From Daphnia carinata (Eukaryota; Arthropoda; Branchiopoda; Diplostraca; Daphniidae), in NCBI RefSeq assembly GCF_022539665.2, contig NC_081332.1, positions 1,571,773 through 1,635,772 of the forward strand: a stretch of DNA of 64,000 bases, in the 5' to 3' direction. Shown one piece after another: positions 22,363 to 33,396 of the stretch; the first letter of the stretch is position 1, and each line of letters starts with the position of its first letter. Below the pieces are notes generated by a model. That model searched no databases, was not told where the DNA came from, and saw nothing but the letters and a program-made list of their open reading frames with translations. The position numbers were made by a program, and so were the translations under genes.

Positions 22363-25300
22363 CTAAACGAGTGAAGCCTCGCTGTCAGCTCCAAGGATAA
22401 TTCCAAATTTACTTAAGGATGAGTTGCCTGGAAAAAATAAAATATTAAAAACTGCATCATATTGTCATACAGAAGGTAATTGCGTTATACTTGCGCTTGT
22501 TAATGTTTGCTCAGAATAAGACTTGGGCATCTGTCCATCTCCCCGATAGGAAAGATTGTCCTTCATCACAAACATAATTCAGTTAAACATAAGACGTTTT
22601 TAAAGTTAAAGTTTCAAGTAAACCTTTGTCAATTGAGATGCGAGGTAAGATGGAGAAGATGCTAATGGTGTTTCGTCGTTATCTCCAAATCGCAACGTCT
22701 TCTTCGTCCTGTTCTCGCTGTTGCTCTTGTCAGGCGGATACGGAAAGAACTTACGTTGCGGAGGTGGAGGAGGAATTTTCTTAGGACTTGGGGTAACACT
22801 CATTGGTGGTGATGCATTGCTAGCCCTATTGTCACCAAAACTTTGGCACATTTTTAAAGAAAAAATAGTTTAATTAAAGCAAATTCTCAATGTTTGATGG
22901 AAAGGTATCTCACCTGTAAGTAGGAAGACCTGGTCGAATAGGTGGACGCTCATGAACTCCCGAATATGCCGGGGTTTCGATTCTTGCGGTCGTGAAAATC
23001 CTTTCAGGTTGTTGATAACTAGAAAATCAAGTTATTTTTTTGTTAAAGCTCTCCTAATACTTGAAAAACTGCACATACATGTCCGATCCAGCTGAGTAAC
23101 TATTATCAGACCATCTGGTTGAAAAATCGTCGCTCAATCGTCGTGGGGACGGAGTTGAATTTGCGTGAAAATCCGGCACTTCTGGCTCGCTCTTTCTCGT
23201 TGCTTCTTTGCCATTCGGAGGTCTGAGATCTAACGTCGTTTCTCCAATTTGAACCCAATCAGCAGCCATCGCTTTCCTCTTTCTAGCGTCTAGTAGACGA
23301 CGGACGAAAGCAATGGCGATGGCTACGAGAAGGAGCAGACACACGCAAGCCAAACCGATTAAAAACCAAAACAATGCTGGAGGTAATTGCGTTACATCTT
23401 CTGGATCGATTGGAAAGATAGTGGCTGGAACGTAAACCGTGGCTATGTTGGATGCTTGGCCTTTATTGCCAACGGTATCCAATCCATAAACGCGATAATA
23501 AACGTTCTGGCTCTTGTTCGATTTGGGAACATCAACCGTGTACGTCATTTTATCAAGAGATCCCGGTAAAGGTTGGATGGTCCCGTTAAAATAACTTATT
23601 TCTACACCGGGAGTTCCACCTTCTTCTCCAGTAATTGTAAACCATTTGACTGTTGAAAAAATTAAAGTAGAATCAATTGTTTGAAATATTTTGATTCGTC
23701 ATTATCATTTTTACTATAATAAGAAGATGATGCATCGTAATCGTCTTTTGGGCCAGTCCATTTCAACTCCACTGTTGCGTTGTTTGAATTAAAATTAAGG
23801 ATAGCCAAGTTCGTGATTCGTCCAGGAGGCAAGACATCACGACCGTCATAAGGTTGTGTCAATTGAAAACTGCCTCCGTAAACGTAGCGATTAAAACTAG
23901 TCGAACGAGGTGTAGGTTGACTGGACGGAATCAAACTACCTGCCGACGGATGTCCATCGAAAATGCCTAGTTCCAAACATTCACTTTATAAAATGATTTA
24001 ATTTAATTTCATCGACGTAGATAACCAGTGTCAACAGTCCCAGTGCCACCGAGGATCTCGAGAACATAAGAAAAGTGGGTTGAATAACGAGGTAAATTAA
24101 TCAGCTGGGCAGAATAGATTCCATCGCCTTTGATCACGTCAGACGGATTGTTTTCGTTCAGAGTAACGCTGATGATTGCGTCTGTTGCGTTGTCACCGAT
24201 TAAATGAACTACAGGACTCAAACCGCTAACAGCTCTATGCTGTTCTGTCACTAAAGCGTAGACAATTACGCGTTCATTTGCCCAGTTAATCGGTTGATTC
24301 TGGAATGAGTTGGTCCAGCTCTCGACTTTGATAGGACTGATGGAATTAGCCTCGAACCAAACGTCCATCCGAACTGTACTTGACCCCTTGACTTTGATAA
24401 AGTAGGACCACGTCCCGCTCTATCCAACGCATTAATTTAGAAATGAATCGAAAATTAAACGTAATAAACAAAACCTCGAAGGTGGTGATTTCACAATCTG
24501 CCGGGTACAAGTTTTCATTGATGTGCAGAATGGTACACTCTTCGTTTAGAGGGCTGACGAGAGATCCTGTTTGGAAATTCATAGAAAACCCACCTCCGAG
24601 AGGATAAAATGAGAACATCAAATTCGTTGCAGGTGAATCGAGTTGGAAGGTGCCGTTAGTCCATTCAGAAAGCAGGACCGTTCGTTCCTCAATCTGATTA
24701 GACATAAATATGATTCCATTTTTTTCGTTTTATCAAGAATTTCCTTCGTGTAAAACCGGATACCTTTGCTCGGTAGGAACGCGTTCTGCTGTAGACGGAT
24801 TGCATTATATCAATCATCCACGTTTGGGGGTTCCAGTATTTCGTTCCCGGTACCATTGACGGTTTAGTCCATGTAGGAATCGAGTAGAGCCAACCGTCCC
24901 GCGCCAACGCCGAAAACAATTTAGACGTTTGAACGCTCAGCGCCAGAATGTGTGGCGCAATCAAATTACGCCGAAATTCTTCGACATAAACGCTGAAATT
25001 CGAAGGTACTTGCTGTGCACTTGTTACAATTATAATTTCCATTCCTTGATGGCGGGACATCTGATATTTAAAGGTAAATTAATTCACAACAGCCAAAAGG
25101 TAAAAAACAATTAGGTATACCCGAACTGCGTTATCGAGAGCGAGACCCAGTGCTGCTGTACTGCCACTGGTTACTTGTATGTCATCTAGATGAGCCAGCA
25201 GCAAGTTTTTGTTCGTCATGTTGAGCACAATCGGCGTTTGCACCTGTGAATAGCTATCGCTAAACGTGTCGACGGAAACGGTTAAACCATCGGGCAAGAA

Positions 25301-26622
25301 CCAGATGAAATGCGAGACAGCAAACTTGGCATCTTCCATAAGATTATTGACCGCCTAAAATTCGTTTAAAATTAGGGGAATCAGAAAACATTTCAATTTG
25401 AATGGCTAATTTCTTATTTCAAACCATTCCAGAAGAAACGTCCAAAACGATGTGATAACCGCGATGGGTAACGGTGGCTACACTGAACCGTGTTTGATTG
25501 CAAGTCGTTGGTTGAGTATGGCTGGTAATTTCAACACAAGGATCATATTGAGAGAATAAGCATTTGTACGTTTGAATTATTACTTGATAAAATCGTAATG
25601 GCTGTAGACAATTTCAGAAACGCTGCGACCCCCACAAAGCCAATTCTGTTTAGTTGGAGGCGCTTTCAGGTGGTCGTCTTTGGTGCACAAACGATTGATC
25701 TGCATCGATCCCAAAATTAATATTTAAAAAAGATATGGAAAAGAATAAAAACTTGCGTACGTTTGGTAATTCCGTGCTAAACATGATGGAAGACGTGACG
25801 TTATTATTGTCGTAGCTGTTCTGCCATTCGCTATCGATAATTAGAATAGACTTAAAAGTTTAATTGTACACATAAGCATAAATAAACTTACTTTCCAAGC
25901 CATTCGCCTTTTAAAGGAACATTTGTACAACTGGTCGGCAAGATGGAAGCTACCGTCTGTGTTATTTGATAGCCGTTCGGATATAAAGAATCGCCATTGA
26001 TTCCAACCTCGTCATAGGCTCCATAACGATAGTGGAACCATTCGTGCGCAATTGCAACACCTGAACAAAGCAGAATATGATCCAGATTGCAAAATCCCCA
26101 AAAATTGAAGCTTACCTTTAGCAGATACTTCGTTAAGAAAATTGAGTGGTAGATGGACAGCCAACGAACTGACCCCACATCCACCGTACTGCAAACTGAA
26201 TGGCCGGCTCCCGTAGACGGGATGATCTTGACCCACAATAAAATCCGCTTTGTGAATCCTCGGCCACGTAATGGAAGAGTCCACCACACAATTTCCATCG
26301 GCCGTCCAATGTAATGGCACCATTATAGTGACATTCCCCAGGTATGCCCGATTGTCTAGAGCTTTACACATGGCGTTGGAAGCATCTTGCATCATCACCT
26401 GTAACAGACAATATTACATTCCTTGAAATGAAAATCAAATGTATCAATACTAACCTGAATCCTATCGATAATTTGGACGCAGTTGGTGCTGGGAACGTCG
26501 TCGCTAATACGCACTACTACATTTTCATAACCTTGCTTGCCAAGTTTGGTGAAAGACGATTGTGCATTGATGGCCAGACATAAGACAGTCAAGCCAACGC
26601 CCAATGTCGTTTTGATAAACAT
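22363..26622 (-). CDS. CLCA-family protein (calcium-activated chloride channel regulator) with degenerate MIDAS
   Basis: Type I membrane protein of the CLCA family, whose members are self-cleaving metalloprotease-like regulators of chloride conductance. Sixteen exons, all in frame: 26622-26455, 26398-26116, 26060-25892, 25830-25761, 25699-25584, 25521-25425, 25354-25121, 25060-24764, 24693-24475, 24419-24017, 23966-23715, 23649-23079, 23018-22914, 22840-22624, 22560-22491, 22427-22363; 1111 residues. Signal peptide; CLCA N-terminal domain with zinc motif HEWFHYRYGAYDE (H156, E157, H160); VWA domain from about residue 290; beta-rich/Fn3-like C-terminal part; membrane helix about 861-885; 226-residue cytoplasmic tail rich in Pro (KKIPPPPPQRKFFPYPP). 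The VWA metal site is degenerate (DVSSG instead of DxSxS; VTS where TD is expected). Exon 12 has two possible donors (23079 or 23061) that keep the same phase. Confidence 0.9.
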
Positions 26623-27126
26623 ATTTCACGCGCACGGGATGTAGATGCACTTTGCTACGTTCACGTTCAACACTCGGCCATTTGGATAGAAATGGCGACG
26701 TTCATAAAACACAAGAATTTGTTTTTCGTACAGGTCAACAATTAAAGATCACGCAATGTAACCTGAATGTTACGCAACACCGCCAGTGAACGATTAATAA
26801 AGATTTAGGACGGCGGTATCTTTTCGAGCATCTGATAAGCATCTCCGGACTCGTCGTTAATGCACGCGTTATCAATGTCACGATAACGCGTCAAGCTGTC
26901 AAATTGTGAACAATTTTTTCCTTAAATGGGCCCAACAGTCAACTAACCGCAAGGGGAATAAACGATGTAGTCAAGCGAGTCGAGTAAGAAAATAAAACTT
27001 GATAAACCTGAGTAACGGTCTAACGTGACTGGATATCAAAAGCGGGTTATCACACAGAAAATACAATGAGACGAATAAATCTGGTATCTTTAAAAACTCC
27101 CCAGTTATACCAGGTCACCCTGTTAA
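26623..27126. other. Intergenic region between divergently oriented genes
   Basis: Presumed promoter region of the minus-strand CLCA gene and the plus-strand proline-rich gene. No additional gene recognised. Confidence 0.5.
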
Positions 27127-27228
27127 AAAGATGTTGCGTTCAAAATCGTGACTTCTTTCATTGAAGTTTGTGTGCAAGAGACGAATGATCCGAAACGACG
27201 TCAGTTAGCGTCGAAACATTGGTCAAGG

Positions 27229-27738
27229 ATGGTGCCCATCGGCAAGGATAAAGAAGATGTCGATTCCAATAAACGACCCACTCCTTATTCGTTGCCATCG
27301 AAACCAATATGGAAGTCGTTAATTAACAGTACCCAGATCCTTCCGCACAAGTTACGTCCTTCCGAATTGAAAGCGTTTAACAAGCCGCCTCCGTTAGATA
27401 ACATCAGTTCGATTTCACCTGAAACGGCCACAACATTCCCGGTTCCTATGCCGAGGAAAACTAGTTCCAGTGATTCAACGCCACAGACCCCAGTGCCTCT
27501 ACCACGCACAATATTCAACTTACCACCAATCGATCCGACGTCCGCCTTATTAGGGAGAAGCGCCAGCCTTCCAACCGAAAGCAAACCTCAAGTGAGGCCG
27601 AGATTAGTTCACAGCGTGTCCGATCCTTCCACTCGTCCAGTGAAAATTGATGATCCAGCACGGGTCCTTCCACAATCGCCTGGAACACCATCATTGGAAG
27701 AACTGAACGAAGAGGAAGACGGAGATACTTGGCTTTAA
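27229..27738 (+). CDS. Proline-rich protein with SH3-ligand-like motifs, copy 1 (start uncertain)
   Basis: No family recognised. The frame is open from 27127, but the first in-frame ATG is 27229 (MVPIGKDKED); an upstream coding exon is possible, and an out-of-frame ATG at 27131 would make a six-codon upstream frame. From 27229 it encodes 169 residues. There is no signal peptide or membrane segment. It is rich in Pro/Ser/Thr, with PVPMPRKTSSS, TPVPLPRTIFNLPP and PRLVHSVSDPS, consistent with an intrinsically disordered cytoplasmic adaptor with SH3-ligand and phosphorylation motifs, and an acidic C-terminus (LEELNEEEDGDTWL). AATAAA is at about 27759. The PLPRT[IM]F motif is shared with the next gene. 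Confidence 0.6.
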   Translation: MVPIGKDKEDVDSNKRPTPYSLPSKPIWKSLINSTQILPHKLRPSELKAFNKPPPLDNISSISPETATTFPVPMPRKTSSSDSTPQTPVPLPRTIFNLPPIDPTSALLGRSASLPTESKPQVRPRLVHSVSDPSTRPVKIDDPARVLPQSPGTPSLEELNEEEDGDTWL

Positions 27739-28086
27739 AACTATTGTCATCTATTCAAAATAAATAGAAATTAGTTTTCTAATTTAATGCGTTTGTGTAC
27801 AGTTTAAAAACATTAAATTTTCTTGTCCTTGTTTCTACACTGATATAAAGCCTATCGCGGTGATTTCGGAATCCTTGATATCTTTCAAAAGTAACGTCGT
27901 CATTGGTCACGAGATAATATAAACAAGTCTTACAGAATAAATAAGAACGAATGATACATAAGATAAGAAACAACTTACCATCGTTTCAAATTTTCCTTGT
28001 CGCAGTTTGAGACAAAGTGAAGCAAATGCGTCGTCTCCAACGGTCAACACCATTTGCATTGAAGAAACGTTTTAATTCAAGTTGGA
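27739..28086. other. Spacer between the two proline-rich genes
   Basis: AT-rich. On the minus strand a segment ending near 27979 has an exon-like donor (AACGATG followed by GTAAGTTG); see the possible transcription unit at 28504-29570. Confidence 0.35.
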
Positions 28087-28503
28087 ATGACAACCAGTTT
28101 AAGACAGCCACCCGTTCCACGTCCAAGACAGTGTTGGAATAAAAGCCAGCAGACATCGATGCTGGACATACCCAGCAACGCAACGGAAACTCGCATTCAA
28201 TTAAGCAATGACGACATATACCGGTTTCTTGGTAAACAATTTTGTCCGCCTCGAGCGCCCACGTCTGTCGACAATAGGAAATCGGTTATCAATCCAGTTC
28301 CAGCCGTGCCAACCGTTCCAGCAACCGCAAAAGCGCCGCCGAAACCACCTAGATCCATCAATTTGACTAACATCGGTAAAGCGCCCATACCACTTCCGAG
28401 GACCATGTTTCTGGCAGTTAGAACTCCTCCAAAGCTGCCCAGTCGACCGCCATTTGTGCGAGGTGATAAACAAATGCCATCGTTCGAAAGAATTTCAAAT
28501 TAA
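28087..28503 (+). CDS. Proline-rich protein with SH3-ligand-like motifs, copy 2
   Basis: No family recognised. Single-exon frame of 138 residues from ATG 28087 to TAA. It is basic and proline-rich with no signal peptide. Motifs: QPPVPRPRQCW near the N-terminus, TAKAPPKPPRSINL, KAPIPLPRTMF and TPPKLPSRPPF. The IPLPRTMF element matches VPLPRTIF in the gene at 27229, suggesting an old tandem duplicate. Such Px(P)xPR strings are ligands of SH3 domains. The protein could be a disordered adaptor; real expression is not proven. Confidence 0.55.
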   Translation: MTTSLRQPPVPRPRQCWNKSQQTSMLDIPSNATETRIQLSNDDIYRFLGKQFCPPRAPTSVDNRKSVINPVPAVPTVPATAKAPPKPPRSINLTNIGKAPIPLPRTMFLAVRTPPKLPSRPPFVRGDKQMPSFERISN

Positions 28504-29570
28504 ATGTCCCCATGTTCTACCTGTTTTCGGTAACAAATACAATGCCCAACTCACCTGTTTGTTGGTTCAATCAAGTTGCAAACACATTCTGTATTCGATC
28601 CAAAAAATTAATTTACGCTAGCTAATAATCGAAACAGGTTTTGCCATCCGTTTATTACAACAGATCCAATACCAAACATAATTCGAATAGACATTCAGAC
28701 TTTCACACGAACTGATAAAGATATCCCATTAAACAATATAAACAAACTTACCTGAAGCGATCGCGTCCGCCGAGTCCCCACCAACTTTGGAGCACCTAAA
28801 TACATAACCGAAGTTACTGTATGCAAATACATTCTAAGCTCATGATCTCAAACACAAGCTCCCTCAGAACTAGCATTAATGACGGCTTTCGGCAGACTAG
28901 TCTGAATTGAGTTTTGCAGTTAACCAAAGCATCCCGCAACCCGCAAATTATACTCAAAAGGCAAGCCGCAGAAGCAGTTCCAATCGTACGTGGCCGTCTA
29001 CACCTAGTCCGTTTTAAAGGACATCATGGGTCTAGTGACGTTCCAGTCGATATCCTTTCTATTCCCCTGCACCTTTACAGAAAGGCCGCCCGGCTAGAAC
29101 GTACAGCTATACAACAAGCTCAGCTTTATCTCAGACCTTCCCGAGAGTTCAAAATGAGCAATGGGATGCTCCGTGCGTGACCCCCACATGCGAGATTACC
29201 GTAAGCAGTTAAAGCCCCACTTTCATCATAGGGAAGAAAGAGAACAAGAAAATGTGAAAGAAATTACCATCGATTAATCGTTGCAGAGAATAGACCCGCT
29301 TTCACCGAGGGAACATAACAAACCACGTACAAGCAGTTGCCTGTGATCAAATTCAGAACATCATGCACACCTGCATAGAAGACAACCACATCATCTAGGA
29401 ACAAGCAATATTTAAATTAAAGCTTATTGAGTTAAATTTTCATAGAAACCAATTACTACAACCATACACATCTATGTTAAATTCTAAAGCTAAGTGAAAA
29501 TGTTGACTTACCTGTACGTCGTGGTTCTCGAGAATGGGTAAGAGTCTTGCGCAACGCCTTATATAGGTAA
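28504..29570 (-). other. Possible spliced minus-strand transcription unit, unresolved
   Basis: Reading the minus strand there is a TATATAAGG box at 29565-29557, then a leader ending at a GTAAGT donor (near 29515), an acceptor followed by an exon-like block (29396 down to about 29262), a 44-nt block with perfect acceptor and donor (28795-28752) and another donor near 27979. No continuous protein of recognised family could be joined. It may be a non-coding transcript, a gene with a diverged product, or fragments of a mobile element. The plus-strand frame at 28914-29180 lies across it and is not credited. Confidence 0.3.
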
Positions 29571-30033
29571 CGGTTGTGCGAGGGGATGGGTGATGAAAGG
29601 TAAGCGGCAATGAAAAAGAACCCAAGGCGAAAACAGTTATTCCGAACTTGCCAATTTTACAAATATCGAAAAGCGAAAAGAAACGTAAGTCGTTGAAAAA
29701 GAATGCCATACATAAATAAAGTAATGGAATTTGAATAGACATATAAGTTTACATACGTAATTTTTTATGGAATTTAAATGTATAATAATATCAATTTTTA
29801 TTCAAATAATAAACTCATTTTGAAATTCCTCAAAATCAGGTGTAAATGTATCATCTTTATCTCGTTACAAAAGTTGGCTTTTGTTGCTGATGCAACTCAT
29901 ACAACAAAGATTTAAATATTGTTATGTTTTCCAGTTTTTTTCCCTTTCACTTCTTTCTGCATATTACGACGCCCGGAGCTAAAGACGAACGTTTTCTTGT
30001 GACGGATCCCATCACTTTCACGCAACCGCCGAA

Positions 30034-30040
30034 TATAAAA
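30034..30040 (+). promoter_or_regulatory. TATA box of the RR-1-type cuticle gene
   Basis: TATAAAA about 100 bp upstream of the ATG at 30136; the transcription start would lie near 30065. Confidence 0.6.
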
Positions 30041-30135
30041 AGATGCCAATGTCGGTACCAGCATCAAACACTTCCCTTCATCTGTTTACAGAAGATCAGC
30101 AGAGACATTCACCTGTTCAATCCCCCTCAAGAAAA

Positions 30136-30664
30136 ATGAAATTCGTGAGTATTTTATTTTCTTATTTCAGTCAATTTAATCATTCAACTAATTATTCAAA
30201 TATTATCTGACTAGATCATCGCTATCGCTTTGTTGGCCGTGGCCCTCGCCGCACCCCAAGGAGATAAGAAGCCCATCGAAATCGTGTCATCCAACAGCGA
30301 AATGAACGCCGATGGCAGTTATTCTTTTGCGTGAGTCGATCTTCGTTTCACTTTTCCATTACGCCCTTAAAGTGCTCACTTCAATTTAATCTTATACGTT
30401 TAAAATAGTTTTGAGAGTGCCGATGGAACCAAAGTTTCGGAGAGTGGCAGTCAGAAACAGGTGGGTCCTAAACCTGAAGATATTGGCACCGTTTCGAAGG
30501 GATCTTACTCTTACACCTCCCCCGATGGCGTTGTTCTCACCGTCAACTGGGTCGCCGATGAGAATGGATTCCAGGCAACAGGAGACCATTTGCCTACACC
30601 TCCACCGATGCCTGAACACGTCGTCAAGATGCTCGCTGATTTGAGAGCTGCCGGTGTTCTCTAA
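30136..30664 (+). CDS. Cuticle protein, CPR family, RR-1-like
   Basis: Small secreted chitin-binding structural protein of flexible cuticle. Three exons, 30136-30144, 30215-30330 and 30409-30664, give 126 residues. The first intron follows codon 3 (MKF), as is common in arthropod cuticle genes. The signal peptide is MKFIIAIALLAVALA. The extended Rebers-Riddiford region runs from NADGSYSFAFES through GTVSKGSYSYTSPDGVVL to VNWVADENGFQATGDHLP, the RR-1 type. It ends in PTPPPMPEHVVKMLADLRAA, typical of endocuticle proteins. It differs clearly from the type A/B genes downstream and is not part of their array. Confidence 0.92.
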
Positions 30665-30910
30665 ACAAATCAATATCTAAAACATGTCCAAACTGTACAT
30701 ACACGACGACAAATACAATTTTGCATTCCCAGATGAAAACAGCAACGATGATATTGAAATTAAGAAAGTTCTGATGTGTTTTGTACACTACGCACAGCTA
30801 ACATGTGCTATAGGTAAACATCATGTCAGGGCATTCTTGACAAAAGTGCAGTCGGTGAGCTATATTTGGACAAAGGATCTAAATATGTTTAAACTAGTTA
30901 AAATGTTAAA

Positions 30911-31030
30911 TTCTCCAGGCGAGGCTCGAACTCGCGACCTCGGCATTACTTCTAAACATTTCCAATTCAGTTAGCTCTATCAAATACTGCCTTATAAGTA
31001 CCATGCGCTAACCAACTGCGCCACTGGAGA
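30911..31030 (-). tRNA. tRNA-Ile(UAU) with intron
   Basis: The minus strand folds as a tRNA: perfect 7-bp acceptor stem (TCTCCAG/CTGGAGA), D-arm TGGCGCAGTTGGTTAGCGCA, anticodon loop CTTATAA (UAU), T-arm GTCGCGAGTTCGAGCCTCGC. An intron of roughly 45 nt lies at the canonical position just 3' of the anticodon, as is usual for eukaryotic tRNA-Ile(UAU). An AB cuticle pair follows. Confidence 0.88.
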
Positions 31031-31248
31031 AGTTTAAATAGAGTTATTCATGTAAGTTTCAATTTCTAATAAATGGTGAAAAATTGGAAAAGAAAATGTA
31101 ATCCTCACTGTAATTAAAACCAATGAATACAAATGAATAAATTTTGCATTACGGCATCGAACATAAAGTCTTGTATTAAATTATCTTCAGCAATATTTTA
31201 GCATCTACCACTTCGAGGGAGCCAGTGGAGGGTGGTGCAAGTGGAAGC

Positions 31249-32012
31249 TTAATAGGCTGGAGCAGTGTAAGCTGGGGCTTTGTAGGCTGGAGCGGTGTAG
31301 GATGGGGCTTTGTAGGCCGGAGCGGTGTAGGCTGGGGCTTTGTAGGCCGGAGCGGTGTAGGATGGGGCCTTGTAGGCTGGGGCGGTGTAAGCGGGAGCTT
31401 TGTAGGCGGGGGCGGTGTAGGCTGGGGCTTTGTAGGCAGGAGCGGTGTACGCTGGAGCGCTGTATTCGGGAGCTTTGTAAGCTGGGGCAGAGTACGTGTT
31501 GTATTTGGACTGGACGTATTCGGGATACTTGGCCTCGCCTTCGTACTTGACATCGGCAGTGTAGCCATAGCTATCAGCCTTGTAATTGACGATCTGAGTG
31601 CGGCCATCGGGAAGTTGAACGCGGTAAGATCCAGTTGTGACTTTGCCATCGCTTCTCTCGGAATGACCGAAATCAGCATAGTATTCATCTTTCACGGTGT
31701 ACCCAAACTCGTAAGGTTGAGCCTAAACAATTCATTTGAATCCCAATTAAAATACAAACTATTAGACAACATTTCCAAATGATAACTTACCTCATAGCTG
31801 ACTTCTCCGTACGAAGAGGAGTGGTATTTGGGAGCTTCATATTTAGGAGCCACGTACTTTGGTGCGTATTCGTCGGACCTGTAGGAATCGGCGGCGGCAA
31901 TAGCGAAGACGGCGGCGAGGATGAAGAACTGTTGATACAATAAATTGAATATAATTTCTAGTACAATGCCTGCTGGTGGCAGTTGGAAAGTCAAAACGAT
32001 GTTTACCTTCAT
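31249..32012 (-). CDS. Cuticle protein type A1, CPR family (RR-2-like)
   Basis: Secreted structural cuticle protein. Exons 32012-32007, 31928-31791, 31722-31249; 205 residues. The first intron follows codon 2 (Met-Lys), inside the signal peptide (MKFFILAAVFAIAAA). Mature N-terminus DSYRSDEYAPKYVAPKYEAP; the chitin-binding Rebers-Riddiford region begins PYEFGYTVKDEYYADFGHSE and ends GRTQIVNYKADSYGYTADV. A long C-terminal array of Tyr-x-Ala-Pro-Ala repeats (YKAPAYTAPAY) follows, ending TAPAY. Tyrosine-rich APA repeats are typical of cuticle proteins cross-linked in sclerotisation. It is paired head to head with B1. Confidence 0.93.
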
Positions 32013-32049
32013 TTTGCAGGAGAAGTGAGTTGCTTGAAACAGTTTGGAT

Positions 32050-32749
32050 GACTGATGCTTTGATTGGCTTCGATAGGTACTTTTATACCGAATTTTGAGA
32101 GTGAGAATAATTCAGGGCAATTATGGGGTATGGCACATTGCCAAGCACAGTTTAAAGAAAAGTGATGGTCTAACTGGATTAGGAGTTATTCTGGAACAAG
32201 TCGTTAGGTATGTTGAGCGATAACGGGTTACTTACGAGCAAAGTTTGTGGCCCTGTGCCATAAATTCATTGCCATGACGAGACTCTGAGTCGGTACGCTG
32301 CTTTGTTAAACAAATGATTTCAACCTCAGTTCTAATTTCAAACGATGACGTTTTTTGAAAGTCGTTGTACAATCAAGTTGATAGTAATCCCTCTTTGATT
32401 GGATCGACACTTATTCGGGGAGTGGTTCACAAAGCTTAGAGGTACGGTGTTCTCGAAAGTGTACAGTGTGCACGCAATAGGGAAAGTCCCGTTTTCTAAT
32501 GGACTTACTTGTTGACCATGAAGATATACAGATCGAGATCATCGCCCAAAAATGGTCTAGTGAACTTGTAGTAGAGTTCGTCCTTAAAATGGAACGGTGC
32601 AAAACACTTTTCCTTTCTCCATTTTTTTTGGCATAATCAAACATTTTTCTCATTTATTGAACACAGAAATAAGCAACACACATGCACTACAACAAAGACA
32701 TCACTCTACGGTATTTAAAGGCGAGCGAGTAGCTGAAAAGGTATCAGTT
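32050..32749. promoter_or_regulatory. Bidirectional promoter region of cuticle pair A1/B1
   Basis: Minus side: TATAAAAG at 32087-32080, initiator TCAGTC at 32055-32050. Plus side: TATTTAAAG at 32712-32720, initiator TCAGTT at 32744-32749, 42 nt before the B1 ATG. TATA-to-initiator spacing is 32 on both sides. The inverted repeat GGGAAAGTCCC lies at 32480-32490. Start codons are 774 bp apart. Confidence 0.75.
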
Positions 32750-32785
32750 ACTCAACTGTCTCAAACATTCTACCAGCTTCTCAAC

Positions 32786-33396
32786 ATGCAGGTAAAATTT
32801 ACTATGCACTCAAACGATTCAATATTATTGTTTATAATTCTAACAACATCCCTGTTTCAATATTCAAGTTCTTCGTACTCGCCGCCTTGATCGCTGTCGC
32901 CGCAGCCAATTCCGACTATCATGGCTCAACTTATCCGACTTCATCTTACAACAGGCCATCTTATTCACCTTCAACTTACGACGTCCAGCACTACGTAAGT
33001 CCAATTGCCTTATCTTTCACCCACTCAAAGCAGTTTCTAAATGAACGATTGCCCCTTCCGTAGGCCCCACAGCCGCACGCTTTCAACTGGGCCGTCAACG
33101 ATGGTTATGGCAGCGACTACGGCCACATTGAGACCAGCGATGGCAAAGTGACAACCGGATCTTACCGTGTTCTGCTTCCCGACGGCCGCACTCAGATCGT
33201 CACCTACAAAGCTGATGAATACGGTTACACCGCTGATGTGAAATACGAAGGTGAAGCCAAATACCCCACTTACTCCGCACGTACTTACTCCGCACCAGCT
33301 TACTCCGCCCCAGCTTACTCCGCCCCAGCTTACTCCGCCCCAGTCTACTCCGCCCCAGTCTACAAGACTTCCGCCAATGTTGCCCGTGACTACTAA
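32786..33396 (+). CDS. Cuticle protein type B1, CPR family
   Basis: Secreted cuticle protein. Exons 32786-32791 (Met-Gln), 32869-32994, 33064-33396; 154 residues. Signal peptide MQFFVLAALIAVAAA, then a Ser/Tyr-rich linker (STYPTSSYNRPSYSPSTYD). The Rebers-Riddiford region in exon 3 starts PQPHAFNWAVNDGYGSDYGH and continues TTGSYRVLLPDGRTQIVTYK, EYGYTADVKYEGEAKYP. A short YSAPAY repeat array and the conserved C-terminus NVARDY follow. The exon 2 length (126 nt) is invariant in all ten type B genes. Confidence 0.93.

Noticed and set aside
28914-29180. 88-codon plus-strand frame with faint resemblance to mobile-element polyprotein
   Set aside because: Begins at a non-ATG codon, has no catalytic motif and overlaps the minus-strand exon-like blocks; not supportable.
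31249-31500. CRISPR-like regularly spaced repeats in the type A exons
   Set aside because: The repeats are contiguous coding YKAPAYTAPA units with no unique spacers, in a eukaryotic gene.
31225-31782. Long plus-strand frame antisense to A1 (Gly/Trp/Ser-rich), and similar frames opposite A2, A4 and A5
   Set aside because: They are antisense shadows of the Tyr-Ala-Pro repeat exons; codon periodicity of the repeats keeps other frames open. No promoter, signal peptide or splice logic.
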